IMG/VR virus record: IMGVR_UViG_3300042691_003760
Coordinates: 1 to 24,198 of that record
DNA length: 24,198 nucleotides
DNA from: a virus
Reading direction: 5' to 3' (one strand)
The translations under genes and the position numbers were made by a program. This document shows positions 1 through 7,350 of the stretch, piece by piece; positions within the stretch are counted from its first letter, which is position 1; every line of letters begins with the position of its first letter. Below the pieces are notes generated by a model that did not search any database, had not been told where the DNA came from, and was given only the letters and a program-made list of their open reading frames with translations.

Positions 1-2
1 AC

Positions 3-290
3 GGTGAGAGCGAAACCTACACAGCACATACACGTAATGCAACTGGAGTTGTTGACGTTCGTTCACGCCCTATGTATCGAGAGTGGGCAGCAATGCTACG
101 TGTTCGTTATGACATGGATCAGTTCACTGCACAGGACGTTTACAACTTGGTGTCGCGTGTAGGTTTACAGGTTGGTATTGGTGCAGGTAGACCAGACTCC
201 AAAGCATCAGCAGGTTGTGGCTTTGGTTTGTTTGAAGTTGTACCGAATGATCAGCAGAAAGCATTGATCAAGAAATTCGGCATTAAGTAA
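3..290 (+). CDS. conserved phage protein of unknown function, 5'-truncated
   Basis: The frame is open from base 3 to the TAA at 288-290, so the true start lies left of the window. The visible 95 residues include YREWAAMLRVRYDMDQFT and VGLQVGIGAGRPDSK. I recognise this as a type of conserved phage protein of unknown function, often seen in early/recombination regions. An internal ATG at 72 is available but unlikely as the start, because conserved-looking coding sequence runs upstream of it. No catalytic motif is visible. It is followed at once by the G-rich repeat region. The coding call is firm; the function is unknown. Confidence 0.7.
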   Translation, partial: GESETYTAHTRNATGVVDVRSRPMYREWAAMLRVRYDMDQFTAQDVYNLVSRVGLQVGIGAGRPDSKASAGCGFGLFEVVPNDQQKALIKKFGIK

Positions 291-870
291 TCGCAGCAGG
301 CCCGTTACGTTGCGGCTGGTTCAGGACCGGCGGGGTATGGCAGGTTGGGCAAGTCCGGTTCAGGCGCGGTTAGGTGAAGCATGGCAGGCGGAGCTAGGAA
401 TGTTGCGGTGCGTTACGGTTGGTCACGGCAGGTCAGGCGAGGTTTGTTGGGGAATGGTGCGGTGCTTTGCGGTATAGCAGGTGAGGCGCAGCGTGGTTCG
501 TCGTGGTTTGGAGTGGTTACGACAGGCATGGAGGGGAGTGGCAAGGCAGGCAGGGCGCTGAATGTATCGGCGAGGTAAGGCGGGGTTTGTTCCGGCAGGT
601 GGCGAAAGGCACGGCTCGGCGCGGTTCGGCAGGTTCTGGTCTGGCAAGGCAGGCATGGCTCGATTAGTTATGGAGTCGCAGGGCAGGGCAGGTACGGCTG
701 GTCGAGGAATGGTTGGTATCGGTTAGGTAAGGCAGGCGTGACAAGGTGGGGCGAGGTTGTGATAGGCGAGGCAGGCATGTCGGGGACGGGAACGGACTGG
801 TTAGACTGGTTTTGGATCGGCAGGCGAGGAGTGGCACAGAGTGGTACGGTCGGGCGGGGTGAGGCAGGCA
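291..870 (+). repeat. G-rich degenerate pentamer-like repeat region without a credible gene
   Basis: This stretch of about 580 nt has no credible gene. The top strand is strongly G-rich and C-poor: I counted 54 G and 16 C in 661-780. GG dinucleotides recur at spacings of mostly 4-6 nt, giving a degenerate GGNNN texture. The word AGGCAGGC occurs exactly at 544, 647, 730, 769 and 862. The last copy lies just before the next gene and may supply part of its ribosome binding site. The short frames inside are Arg/Gly-rich readings of the repeat. The role is unknown; origin, recombination site or structured RNA are all possible. Confidence 0.75.
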
Positions 871-888
871 AACTTTATGGGGATTGAT

Positions 889-1356
889 ATGGAAAACATG
901 AAAGCAGAAAGAAAGTTCTTAGAGCAACTAGCCAAGCAGCATGGCGGTATGCTAATGGTGGAGGATGTACTTGGTGTAGCGAGAGACCCTCGTTGTATCT
1001 TGCACAAACATTTCCAGTGGGATGACACGAAAGCAGCCGAAGCATTCCGTCGGATGCAGGCACGACAGCTCATTCAGAAATGCACAGTCACAATTGAGAA
1101 GGCGCCAGACATTCCTATTCGCGCATTTGTCAGCCTGTCTTCTGATCAGTACTCCGGTGGTGGTTACCGTATGACAGCAGATGTTTTATCTGATGATGAT
1201 TTAAGAAATCAATTATTCCAAGAAATGGTTTACACCATATCTAAGTGGAAGACACAATTGTCATTAATGGACAAAGAAACAGCAGCAATCATTGACATGT
1301 TGGATGAGATTGTTGTCCGTAAAACTAAAGGCAAGCGCAAGGAGGCAAGAGCATGA
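889..1356 (+). CDS. conserved phage protein with a WDDTKAAEAFR motif
   Basis: The product is about 155 residues. The segment near residues 40-55 reads HFQWDDTKAAEAFRRMQARQ, which I recognise from a widespread phage family of unknown function found near recombination and replication genes. The C-terminus is basic (KTKGKRKEAR). The start is uncertain: ATG 889 follows GGGG at a suitable distance, while 877 and 898 are in-frame alternatives, and a GTG at 841 lies inside the G-rich repeat and is unlikely. It overlaps the next gene by ATGA. Confidence 0.75.
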   Translation: MENMKAERKFLEQLAKQHGGMLMVEDVLGVARDPRCILHKHFQWDDTKAAEAFRRMQARQLIQKCTVTIEKAPDIPIRAFVSLSSDQYSGGGYRMTADVLSDDDLRNQLFQEMVYTISKWKTQLSLMDKETAAIIDMLDEIVVRKTKGKRKEARA

Positions 1357-1544
1357 GTAGCTTTGATGAATACACAATAGTGTTTAGTGCCACAGTAGCC
1401 ATACCTAAAGGCGAGAAGCTGGGCTTAGAAACATTATTAGATGCATTGACTAGACGTTTAGAGACAGCAGGGCATGAGAAGTTTTTAGTAGGCAATAGCA
1501 GCATTCATGCGGTAAATGAAAATGAAAAACGAGAACCTTTTTGA
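1353..1544 (+). CDS. small hypothetical protein (63 aa)
   Basis: A 63-residue protein with no recognised domain. Its ATG overlaps the stop of the gene before it (ATGA), and GGAGG about 11 nt upstream can act as the ribosome binding site, so translational coupling is likely. The sequence alternates a beta-type N-terminus (YTIVFSATVAI) with one amphipathic helix (LETLLDALTRRLETAG). It overlaps the next gene by 29 nt. Its place in an unbroken chain of overlapping frames supports it being real. Confidence 0.6.
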   Translation: MSSFDEYTIVFSATVAIPKGEKLGLETLLDALTRRLETAGHEKFLVGNSSIHAVNENEKREPF

Positions 1545-1722
1545 TTTTTTAATTTATGTTGTCTGTGTATTGGTGGCATGTGTGTGTACAGCATTCTTTG
1601 TGTACGTTATGAAGCATCAGCGGGGGTATAGGGTAGACTGCACGACCTACGAGTTTAATCCTGACGCAACACAAACTCAAAAAGATATATGTAGGGGGGC
1701 AAGATGGAGGCACACGAAGTAG
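1516..1722 (+). CDS. small single-pass membrane protein
   Basis: A 68-residue protein with one hydrophobic segment near residues 9-31 (FLIYVVCVLVACVCTAFF) and a short polar tail containing C-x3-EFNPDATQTQKDIC-RGAR. Small phage proteins with one membrane helix followed by a Cys, 'NPD' and 'CR' tail are familiar to me, but their function is unknown. ATG 1522 is a possible alternative start. It overlaps the genes on both sides, which fits a compact early operon. It may act at the inner membrane; nothing more specific can be said. Confidence 0.6.
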   Translation: MKMKNENLFDFLIYVVCVLVACVCTAFFVYVMKHQRGYRVDCTTYEFNPDATQTQKDICRGARWRHTK

Positions 1723-1823
1723 CAAGCCTGCTTTTGTTTTTGGCAGGCGTACTAGTAGGAATTGGATTGGCACTAGGAGGATTGGCTGCCATTGTTTATT
1801 TAGGTTTAACACGATTTCGTTGA
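1704..1823 (+). CDS. tiny membrane protein (39 aa)
   Basis: A 39-residue frame. After a nine-residue polar start (MEAHEVASL) it is almost entirely one long hydrophobic, glycine-rich helix with GxxxG-like spacing (GVLVGIGLALGGLAA), ending in TRFR. A strong ribosome binding site (AGGGGGG) precedes the ATG. The start overlaps the end of the previous gene and the stop lies 10 nt before the ParB-like gene, so it fills the gap exactly. It is a predicted single-pass inner-membrane peptide of unknown function. Confidence 0.6.
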   Translation: MEAHEVASLLLFLAGVLVGIGLALGGLAAIVYLGLTRFR

Positions 1824-1832
1824 GGATAAATA

Positions 1833-2675
1833 ATGCATATAAGTTTAGATAAAATCCGCATCGATTGCGGCACACAGTCTCGTAAGGAGATTGACTGGGT
1901 AGTGGTCGATGACTACGCAGAGAAGATGTTGGCAGGGGAAGTATTTCCACAGGCCACAGCGTTCTATGATGGTACTTATTACTATCTTGGCGATGGTTTC
2001 CATAGGTTTCATGCTAACCAAAAGGTTGGCGCACCTAGCATGGACTGCAATGTTATTGAAGGATCATTGCGCGATGCCATCCTGTTTTCCTATGGCGCTA
2101 ATGCCAAGCATGGCAAACCAAGAACTAATGCTGACAAGATTTACATAGTAACAAGTATGTTAAATGACTTTGAGTGGGGTGGCTGGAGTGATCGTGAGAT
2201 TGCTAGACAGTGCGAGGTTAGCCACACATTTGTTGCCAAGATTCGTAAAGAGTTAAATCAGGGTGAAGATGATGCTCTGGGCTCAGATGAGCGTAAGTTT
2301 GAGCGCGACGGCAAGACCCATGTCATGAAAAAGAAGGACGAAAAAGTTGCCAAAAATTCCCATCTGGAAACGTTGCCAGATGAGCCGGAGGTTGACGACG
2401 AGAAAGAACAGCTATTCGATGCAGTTGAATTGCTGAAAGCAGAGAACGAAGCGTTGACAGATAAGTTGGCAGTGGTGTCGGTTAGCCCAGAGCAGGCCGA
2501 GCGCGAGATGACTCAGTCATTGATCGCAGAGTTGCGTGCGAAGATTCGTGTGTTGGAAATAGAATTGAAGTCAGCACGACAGTCACGCGACACATATCAA
2601 TCTGAGAAAGCACAGTTGATGAAACAGAATGCCACACTCCAGAAGAAGTTAAAGCAATACGAAAGCGGTAAATGA
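1833..2675 (+). CDS. ParB-like protein with HTH and C-terminal coiled coil
   Basis: The product is 280 residues. Residues 1-80 look like a ParB/Srx-type domain: LDKIRID near the start and the phage-style loop YLGDGFHRFHA near residue 52-62. A helix-turn-helix follows at about 118-140 (WSDREIARQCEVSHTFVAKIRKEL). Residues from about 185 to the end form a charged coiled coil rich in E, K, Q and L. It is probably a sequence-specific DNA-binding protein acting in regulation or replication; partition is not implied, since no ParA is visible. A ribosome binding site (GAGGA) precedes ATG 1833. A 22-bp near-palindrome lies inside the gene at 2361-2382. Confidence 0.85.
   Translation: MHISLDKIRIDCGTQSRKEIDWVVVDDYAEKMLAGEVFPQATAFYDGTYYYLGDGFHRFHANQKVGAPSMDCNVIEGSLRDAILFSYGANAKHGKPRTNADKIYIVTSMLNDFEWGGWSDREIARQCEVSHTFVAKIRKELNQGEDDALGSDERKFERDGKTHVMKKKDEKVAKNSHLETLPDEPEVDDEKEQLFDAVELLKAENEALTDKLAVVSVSPEQAEREMTQSLIAELRAKIRVLEIELKSARQSRDTYQSEKAQLMKQNATLQKKLKQYESGK
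2361..2382. promoter_or_regulatory. 22-bp near-palindrome inside the ParB-like gene
   Basis: The arms are CATCTGGAAAC and GTTGCCAGATG, with one mismatched pair in 11. The inner 20 bp match 19 of 20 with the perfect palindrome at 11915-11934. The central AACGTT with flanking TGG/CCA arms has the form of a LacI/GalR-type operator (inference). It may be a protein-binding site embedded in coding sequence. Confidence 0.45.
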
Positions 2676-2923
2676 CACGCGAGGAGATATACCTAGCGTT
2701 GCATGATCACATGGTGGAAGTCCCGCACTTAGGGGGCAGCCATGTGGTTTATGAGTTCTCTCCGCAAGAGTTACTCAACAAGGTGCAAGCATTACTATCA
2801 TTAGAGCGTGATCGATGCGCAACAGTGTGCGAGAAGATTGGTGATAGTTGGAAAGAAAACTATCAACCAATAAAAAGTTCCGCAGCAGATGACTTAGCTG
2901 ATATCATTAGAAGACTGAAGTGA
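2672..2923 (+). CDS. small hypothetical protein (83 aa)
   Basis: An 83-residue, predicted mostly helical protein. Its start overlaps the stop of the ParB-like gene (ATGA). The C-terminal half, ERDRCATVCEKIGDSW followed by AADDLADIIRRLK, follows a pattern I have seen in many small phage proteins of unknown function (ERxRCAxVCE ... AAxxIRxL). The two cysteines in CATVC are a possible metal or redox pair, but this is weak. It probably belongs to the same operon as the helicase. Confidence 0.65.
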   Translation: MTREEIYLALHDHMVEVPHLGGSHVVYEFSPQELLNKVQALLSLERDRCATVCEKIGDSWKENYQPIKSSAADDLADIIRRLK

Positions 2924-2966
2924 AACGCTGAGGTTGGCCAGCATGTGTGCCAACAGTGGAGACCAC

Positions 2967-4436
2967 ATGTTAAATCTACGACCGTATCAAGAGAAGACTC
3001 TTGACGAATTACGGAAGGGCTTCCTCTCTGGAAAGAGAGTGCAAATCCTTTACGCGCCTACAGGTGCAGGCAAGACCGAGATGGCGATTGCTTTGATGGC
3101 AGCAACCAAATCAAAAGGTAACAAGGCAGCGATGCTATTAGATCGTGTAGTCCTATGCGATCAAACATCTGGAAGGCTAGAGCGTTACAACATCGATCAT
3201 GGTGTGATGCAAGCAGGCCACTGGCGTTATCGTCCATACGAAGAGATACAAGTTTGTTCAGCACAAACATTAGAGCGTCGTGGTTCATTCCCCGGACTCA
3301 ATCTTCTGATTGTAGATGAATGCCACCAGACTCGCGCACAGACTATGGACTTCATCAAGAACAATCCAGACATCAGAGTGATTGGTCTTACTGCCACACC
3401 ATTCACAAAAGGTTTAGGCCGCGTGTATGAGAACGTGATCAGCACAGTCACAACCAAAGAGTTGGTTGAAGACAAAGTGCTGGTGCCATTACGTGTATTC
3501 ATTGCCAAAGAAATAGACATGACTGGCGCGAAGAAGGTAGCTGGTGAGTGGTCGAATGCTGAAGCAACAAGCAGAGGCAAGAAGATTACAGGTGATGTAG
3601 TTGATGAGTGGATTAAGAAGACGCACGAAGTATTCGGTGAACCACGTAAGACTATTGTGTTTGCGGCAGGCGTAGATCATGGCGCAGACTTGGCTAAGAA
3701 ATTCCAAGAGCATGGCCATAACTTCATATGCATCAGCTACAAAGATGATGACGAGTGGAAGAAGCAAGTGATCGAGGACTTCTCTAAAGCAGACACAGAG
3801 ATAACAGGATTAATTGCCACTGACATTCTGACTAAAGGGTTTGACGTACCAGATGTAATGATTGGCATATCAGCTAGACCATTCAGTAAATCATTGTCAT
3901 CACACATACAGCAAATGGGTCGCGTCATGCGTGGTCATGAGGGTAAAGAGTTTGCGTTGTGGTTGGATCATTCAGGTAACTATCTACGTTTCCGTAAGGA
4001 TTGGGAGAACGTATATAGCGATGGTGTACACGAACTTGATGAAGGTAAGGAGAAGGTAAAGCCTGAACCTACGGAGCGTGAGAAGAAAGAATCAAAGTGT
4101 CCGTCATGCAGTGTGCTGTGGTCTGGTGGTGATACTTGTTACAACTGTGGCTATGTAAGAGAGCGTACTAACAAGGTGATTGATGTAGCCGGTGAGTTGG
4201 AAGAATTATCTGGTGCTATGGGTCACGTTAGTAAGCAAGAGTTCTGGTCGATGATGCAGTATTACATTCGATATAAAGGATGGTCGAAAGGTAGGGCTGC
4301 CAATACTTATAAAGATAAGTTTGGTGTGTGGCCTAGATTACTTGATGACTCACAAGTAGTAATGCCAAGTAAAGAAGTAGAAAAGTTTGTACAGAAAAAA
4401 CTATATGCATTCTTAAAAAAGACAGGGAGAAAGTAA
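2967..4436 (+). CDS. SF2 DEAD/DEAH-type helicase with C-terminal zinc ribbon
   Basis: The product is 489 residues. In order it shows an N-terminal LRPYQ motif, Walker A PTGAGKT (about 31-37), Walker B DECH (about 117), TATP (about 142), GFDVPD (about 292) and the arginine-finger motif QQMGRVMR (about 315-322). This is a complete SF2 helicase core of the UvsW or type III restriction helicase type. A C-x2-C-x9-C-x2-C zinc ribbon follows at about 378-394, with a further 95 residues after it. ATG 2967 was chosen because GGAG lies 5-6 nt upstream; ATG 2943 and TTG 2934 are weaker. It probably unwinds DNA during phage replication or recombination. Confidence 0.9.
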   Translation: MLNLRPYQEKTLDELRKGFLSGKRVQILYAPTGAGKTEMAIALMAATKSKGNKAAMLLDRVVLCDQTSGRLERYNIDHGVMQAGHWRYRPYEEIQVCSAQTLERRGSFPGLNLLIVDECHQTRAQTMDFIKNNPDIRVIGLTATPFTKGLGRVYENVISTVTTKELVEDKVLVPLRVFIAKEIDMTGAKKVAGEWSNAEATSRGKKITGDVVDEWIKKTHEVFGEPRKTIVFAAGVDHGADLAKKFQEHGHNFICISYKDDDEWKKQVIEDFSKADTEITGLIATDILTKGFDVPDVMIGISARPFSKSLSSHIQQMGRVMRGHEGKEFALWLDHSGNYLRFRKDWENVYSDGVHELDEGKEKVKPEPTEREKKESKCPSCSVLWSGGDTCYNCGYVRERTNKVIDVAGELEELSGAMGHVSKQEFWSMMQYYIRYKGWSKGRAANTYKDKFGVWPRLLDDSQVVMPSKEVEKFVQKKLYAFLKKTGRK

Positions 4437-4844
4437 ATGAGAAAAGAAAAATTAGTACCATTCAACACACTGCTTGGTCTTACGCCACGCGTTATACATG
4501 TCAATGATCACGACAATGAAATTGAAATACAAACAGAGTGTGGTCGTCTGTTTAAGTTATTACACGAGCGAGATTGTTGTGAGCAAGTATATATAGAATC
4601 AGTTGTTGGTGATTGGGTAGACCTTATCGGCAATCCCATATTGCTTGCGGAAGAATCATCAAAGGAAGGTACTGAAAAAGATTGTCCTGACGGTGATAGG
4701 TACTACGAAGGCTCATCAACGTGGACGTTTTATAAACTTGCAACCATCAAAGGTTATGTAGACATACGTTGGTATGGCGAATCAAATGGATACTACAGTG
4801 AATCAGTTGATCTTTTTGAGATACTTCCAGAGGAAAATAAATGA
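4437..4844 (+). CDS. DUF7448-like phage protein
   Basis: A 135-residue protein that begins directly after the helicase stop, with ribosome binding site GGGAG. Features I recognise from the DUF7448-type phage family are CCEQVYIESVVGDWVDLIG, PILLAEE, then TWTFYKLATIKGYVDIRWYG and SNGYYSESVD. The family is common beside phage replication genes and its function is unknown. The pattern suggests a compact alpha/beta domain with many aromatic residues. It overlaps the next gene by ATGA. The family number is recalled, not searched. Confidence 0.75.
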   Translation: MRKEKLVPFNTLLGLTPRVIHVNDHDNEIEIQTECGRLFKLLHERDCCEQVYIESVVGDWVDLIGNPILLAEESSKEGTEKDCPDGDRYYEGSSTWTFYKLATIKGYVDIRWYGESNGYYSESVDLFEILPEENK

Positions 4845-4999
4845 CAACACGCAACGATATAACAGGCGATGAGATAAAAACAAAAGAGATCACCGATAAG
4901 TATCGAGAGAACTTTGATCTGATCTTTGGAAAGCCACAACCAAAAGAGCAGCCAAAAGAAAAGTTAAAGCCATGCCAGTTACATGGAGAGGATGAGTAA
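4841..4999 (+). CDS. conserved small phage protein (52 aa)
   Basis: A 52-residue frame starting in the ATGA overlap with the previous stop. It begins MTTRNDITGDEIKTK, followed by YRENFDLIFGK and a lysine/proline/glutamine-rich tail. The pattern 'NDITGD ... Y ... W/FDxIFGK' is familiar from many phage genomes and is without known function. The chain of overlaps, and the 2-nt gap to the following primase, place it in the replication operon. No domain can be named. Confidence 0.65.
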   Translation: MTTRNDITGDEIKTKEITDKYRENFDLIFGKPQPKEQPKEKLKPCQLHGEDE

Positions 5000-5001
5000 T
5001 C

Positions 5002-5826
5002 GTGGACTTCATAGACTTTGCTCGCTCGTTTGGCATCATCATCAATGACTATCCACCTATTGGTGTATGGAAAAGATATCCAACTGAAGATCATCCGCGC
5101 TCAAAGAATGGTGCAGTGAAGTACATGGGTACACATGGGTTCGTGCAGAACCATGCGATGGATACTGTCGTGTCCATCTGGAAACCAGACCGCGATGCTG
5201 TCGTAGATCGTACAGGTATGGCTGCATCAATCAAGAAGGCCGCAGATGATGTGCGTAATAAACAGAACGACGCATCGATGAGAGCAGTTACCATGCTGAA
5301 TAATTCTGGTATGTGTAGTCATGCATACTTAGATCGAAAGGGATTCCCTGACGAGCAGGGTAACGTACTTCATATAGCAGGTAAGCCAGTGCTGCTTATA
5401 CCTATGCGTGTTGCTGGTTCGGTCGTCGGATGTCAGATGATTGATGAAGATGGCACGAAGAAGTTTTTATATGGCCAGCGTACAAGTAATGCCACGTTCA
5501 CGTTTGGTCGTGGTGATTTAAATATCTTGTGCGAAGGATATGCAACTGCACTGTCGGTACGCATGGCGATGAAACAATTAAAGCGGCCATGTTCTATCCA
5601 TGTATGTTTCAGTGCAGGCAATATGCTGAAGGTGGCAGAGGGATTGGTAGAGGGTTTGGTAATCGCTGACAATGATGCCAGCGGTACCGGACAATCAACT
5701 GCTGAAAAGATTGGTTGGAAATATTGGATGAGTGATACTGTGGGAGAGGATGCTAATGATTATCACAAACGAGTAGGCCTGTTTAAGTTTTCCCAGAGCC
5801 TGACTCGTTCAATGCTGTGCGTCTGA
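5002..5826 (+). CDS. stand-alone Toprim primase
   Basis: The product is 274 residues from a GTG start at 5002, with purine-rich GGAGAGGATGAG upstream. The N-terminus (GVWKRYPTEDHPRSKNG, then HGFVQN and SIWKPD) matches phage primase-like proteins that lack the Cys4 zinc finger. Two Toprim signatures follow: CEGYATALS (about 176-184), with the catalytic glutamate, and VIADNDASGTGQ (about 220-231), with the DxD-type metal site. The end (EDANDYHKRVGLF) is typical of the group. No helicase domain is fused. It should make primers for phage DNA replication. Its last 18 nt overlap the convergent gene, and its TGA stop lies inside a copy of the repeated 11-mer. Confidence 0.85.
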   Translation: MDFIDFARSFGIIINDYPPIGVWKRYPTEDHPRSKNGAVKYMGTHGFVQNHAMDTVVSIWKPDRDAVVDRTGMAASIKKAADDVRNKQNDASMRAVTMLNNSGMCSHAYLDRKGFPDEQGNVLHIAGKPVLLIPMRVAGSVVGCQMIDEDGTKKFLYGQRTSNATFTFGRGDLNILCEGYATALSVRMAMKQLKRPCSIHVCFSAGNMLKVAEGLVEGLVIADNDASGTGQSTAEKIGWKYWMSDTVGEDANDYHKRVGLFKFSQSLTRSMLCV

Positions 5827-6021
5827 TCTCACCGGATGAGCCACGCTCAAGCGGCCTTCGGTGAATGGTTGAATGAGTGCAAGGGTATTGAGAATCTCAG
5901 TACCCAAGCGCAAGACAATCTCTCCTTCTCCGGTATAGTCTGTTATTGCTTCGACATAACCGGAGTCGGATTCAATCAGGTGAATAGTAAACATTTTTCT
6001 ATTGCTTAGTTCTTCTGACAT
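5809..6021 (-). CDS. small hypothetical protein, last gene of leftward block (70 aa)
   Basis: A 70-residue protein started by ATG at 6021 with a good ribosome binding site (GGGAGG). The core MFTIHLIESDSGYVEAITDYTGEGEIVLRL looks beta-rich; ATG 5994 would be a shorter alternative with a poor site. It ends inside the primase gene on the opposite strand (18-nt convergent overlap). Its last codons, encoding VRSDAQ, contain an exact copy of GAGATCAGACG. No function is recognised. Confidence 0.55.
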   Translation of the reverse strand: MSEELSNRKMFTIHLIESDSGYVEAITDYTGEGEIVLRLGTEILNTLALIQPFTEGRLSVAHPVRSDAQH

Positions 6022-6022
6022 A

Positions 6023-6229
6023 CTAGTCCTCCCGTTCTTTCCTTCTTCTCTCGTCCTGTACTACGCCTGTTGCCATTGTGCTTCTGATCTCGATGTCACA
6101 ATCAAGTCCAAATTCCTTCCGCATATCTCTGTGCGCGAAGTATTCGGCCTGCTCGTCGTCCACTGCCTCGACGGAAACAGTCTTGACATAGGTAATGGTA
6201 ACGTCCACATCATACTCGTATTTTTTCAT
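6023..6229 (-). CDS. small hypothetical protein (68 aa)
   Basis: A 68-residue protein whose start is preceded by GGAGATCAGACG plus one base. The N-terminus alternates polar and aliphatic residues as a beta strand (KKYEYDVDVTITYVKTVSVEA), followed by an amphipathic helix (DDEQAEYFAHRDM) and a highly charged tail (DERRRKERED). It looks like one of the small phage proteins with a single beta-alpha unit. A near copy of the 11-mer lies inside at 6081-6091, where it encodes EIRS. Function unknown. Confidence 0.65.
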   Translation of the reverse strand: MKKYEYDVDVTITYVKTVSVEAVDDEQAEYFAHRDMRKEFGLDCDIEIRSTMATGVVQDERRRKERED

Positions 6230-6245
6230 TCGTCTGATCTCCTTG

Positions 6246-6431
6246 TTAGTCTATTAGCGAATCCCAGAGGCGGGTGTACCCAACTAGGAACCCAAACTGG
6301 AAGTCTGTAAGGTCTGGCCGCAGTGCTAGTTCGTCGGCACTCTCAAATGGCAGGTCGTTCTCTCGGCAAAACTTTAATAGCTCGGCCGACATGATTACTG
6401 CTACGTATTCATTGCGTAATTGTGCTGTCAT
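6246..6431 (-). CDS. small hypothetical protein (61 aa)
   Basis: A 61-residue protein. The ATG at 6431 overlaps the upstream stop (ATGA) and follows GGAGATCGAGGA, a variant of the block's start-associated motif. The sequence (AELLKFCRENDLPFESADELALR, then DFQFGFLVGYTRLWD) predicts two to three helices. An internal ATG (MSAELLKF) exists but lacks the motif. No domain recognised. Confidence 0.6.
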   Translation of the reverse strand: MTAQLRNEYVAVIMSAELLKFCRENDLPFESADELALRPDLTDFQFGFLVGYTRLWDSLID

Positions 6432-6739
6432 TCCTCGATCTCCTCTATCTCGTCTTCGTCGCGCTCATCAGCTACGTTATCAATGTGTACATCCATGCTG
6501 TACCAATTGATGCCTACTTCGCAGTCGTGATACCTTTCCATGCAGTCCAACACTTCGCGAGCCTCTTCGTCGGATAGCTCTATACCGTTTTCTTCTGCGC
6601 GTTCCTGTACGTCTGATATGTGCCACCAAGATGCGAGCCAGTCTCCACTCGCTAGTTTCTCAGCGTCGTATATAAGATTAGATATATTGAGAGCGTTAAA
6701 ATTCTCAGGCACTTCTATTTCAATGGTAATTTTTTTCAT
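6428..6739 (-). CDS. conserved small phage protein (103 aa)
   Basis: A 103-residue acidic protein. The N-terminus KKITIEIEVPE is a beta strand. The middle shows WWHISDVQERAEENGIELSD, EEAREVLDCMERYHD and GINWYSMDVHI, a pattern I recognise from widespread phage and plasmid proteins of unknown function (W-x-I-x-DV ... EEAxxVL ... GINW). The tail is a run of D and E, and its final codons form part of the next gene's leader. The start overlaps the upstream stop (TAATG) and follows GGAGATCGAATA. Confidence 0.7.
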   Translation of the reverse strand: MKKITIEIEVPENFNALNISNLIYDAEKLASGDWLASWWHISDVQERAEENGIELSDEEAREVLDCMERYHDCEVGINWYSMDVHIDNVADERDEDEIEEIEE

Positions 6740-6909
6740 TATTCGATCTCCGTAACTTCGTTAATGTGCCAGTCAAAATTTTCATTTGATGGTTTGAATT
6801 CGCCACCGTCCATATCTTTCGCTAATTTGTAGGCCTGCTCTGCATTATCAGCTTCAATAATCGCTGTGCAATATGTGTAGTAAACTGCAGTCGCTTTAAA
6901 TTTTGCCAT
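6739..6909 (-). CDS. small DpnD/PcfM-like protein (56 aa)
   Basis: A 56-residue frame that completes the chain between its neighbours. The sequence runs KFKATAVYYTYCTAIIEA, DNAEQAYKLAKDMDGGEF, then DWHINEVTEIE. Strand, helix and 'DGGxF ... W-I-V-I' recall the small DpnD/PcfM-type domain common on phages and plasmids; this likeness is by eye. The start overlaps the end of the upstream gene by 14 nt, with only a weak site (AAAGAG), making it the one start in this part of the block without the GGAGATC leader. Confidence 0.65.
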   Translation of the reverse strand: MAKFKATAVYYTYCTAIIEADNAEQAYKLAKDMDGGEFKPSNENFDWHINEVTEIE

Positions 6910-7108
6910 CTCTAGCTCTTTCTAATTGATAACGAATTGCGGAGTGCCACATTCCTAGTGCGTCCATTATTGGGGTATATTCCCAAGAGTAATCAACATC
7001 TTCCCCACTTTCATAACGCGCTACAAAATCAGCAACTATTTTGTCGTCAATACCTGAAACGTGTGTACCAAAAGCATCAACGAAAGCAGCTTGTTCTAAT
7101 TTATCCAT
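6896..7108 (-). CDS. small antirestriction-like or hypothetical protein (70 aa)
   Basis: A 70-residue acidic protein directly preceded by TAGGAGATCAGACG and ATG 7108. The sequence contains AAFVDAFGTHVSGID, VADFVARYESGEDVDYSWEY and MDALGMWHSAIRYQL. It is predicted mostly helical. The small acidic character could suit a DNA-mimic or inhibitor role, but no antirestriction signature is seen, so it is best called hypothetical. Its ribosome binding site begins within the stop codon of the upstream gene. Confidence 0.6.
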   Translation of the reverse strand: MDKLEQAAFVDAFGTHVSGIDDKIVADFVARYESGEDVDYSWEYTPIMDALGMWHSAIRYQLERARDGKI

Positions 7109-7119
7109 CGTCTGATCTC

Positions 7120-7350
7120 CTATAGTTCTTCTACTGGTATAAAATCGTATGGCACCAAAGTCTCTGACAATAAGTCACCATCTACACTAATAACAATTAC
7201 ACTAAAATTCTGCGCATCATCATCCTTAGTTATGCGTACATAACCACCAACATGAGAAGGTTGTTTTGATTTTTGATTGTATTGGTTGAAATTAATAATC
7301 ATTGTTTGATTATCGAATACGTTTTCATCAATTTCTATTGCTGCTTTCAT
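7120..7350 (-). CDS. small hypothetical protein (76 aa)
   Basis: A 76-residue, predicted beta-rich protein (QTMIINFNQYNQ, GGYVRITKDDDAQNFSVIVISVDGDLLSE). The start at 7350 follows TAGGAGATCAGACG with no gap, and the TAG that ends this gene at 7120 begins the identical leader of the next one. No homologue is recognised. The lower GC content compared with the right end of the leftward block suggests a separate origin, but this is only an impression. Confidence 0.6.
   Translation of the reverse strand: MKAAIEIDENVFDNQTMIINFNQYNQKSKQPSHVGGYVRITKDDDAQNFSVIVISVDGDLLSETLVPYDFIPVEEL

Noticed and set aside
381-871. Short frames on both strands inside the G-rich region (for example 381-578 plus, 423-656 minus, 668-871 minus)
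   Set aside because: They are Arg/Gly- or Pro/Thr-rich translations of the repeat, with no ribosome binding site or folded-domain character.
5829-5864. Nested inverted repeats TCACCG/CGGTGA and TGAGC/GCTCA at the convergent junction
   Set aside because: The outer loop is long and there is no T-run on either strand, so a terminator call is not supported; it might still be a weak structure.
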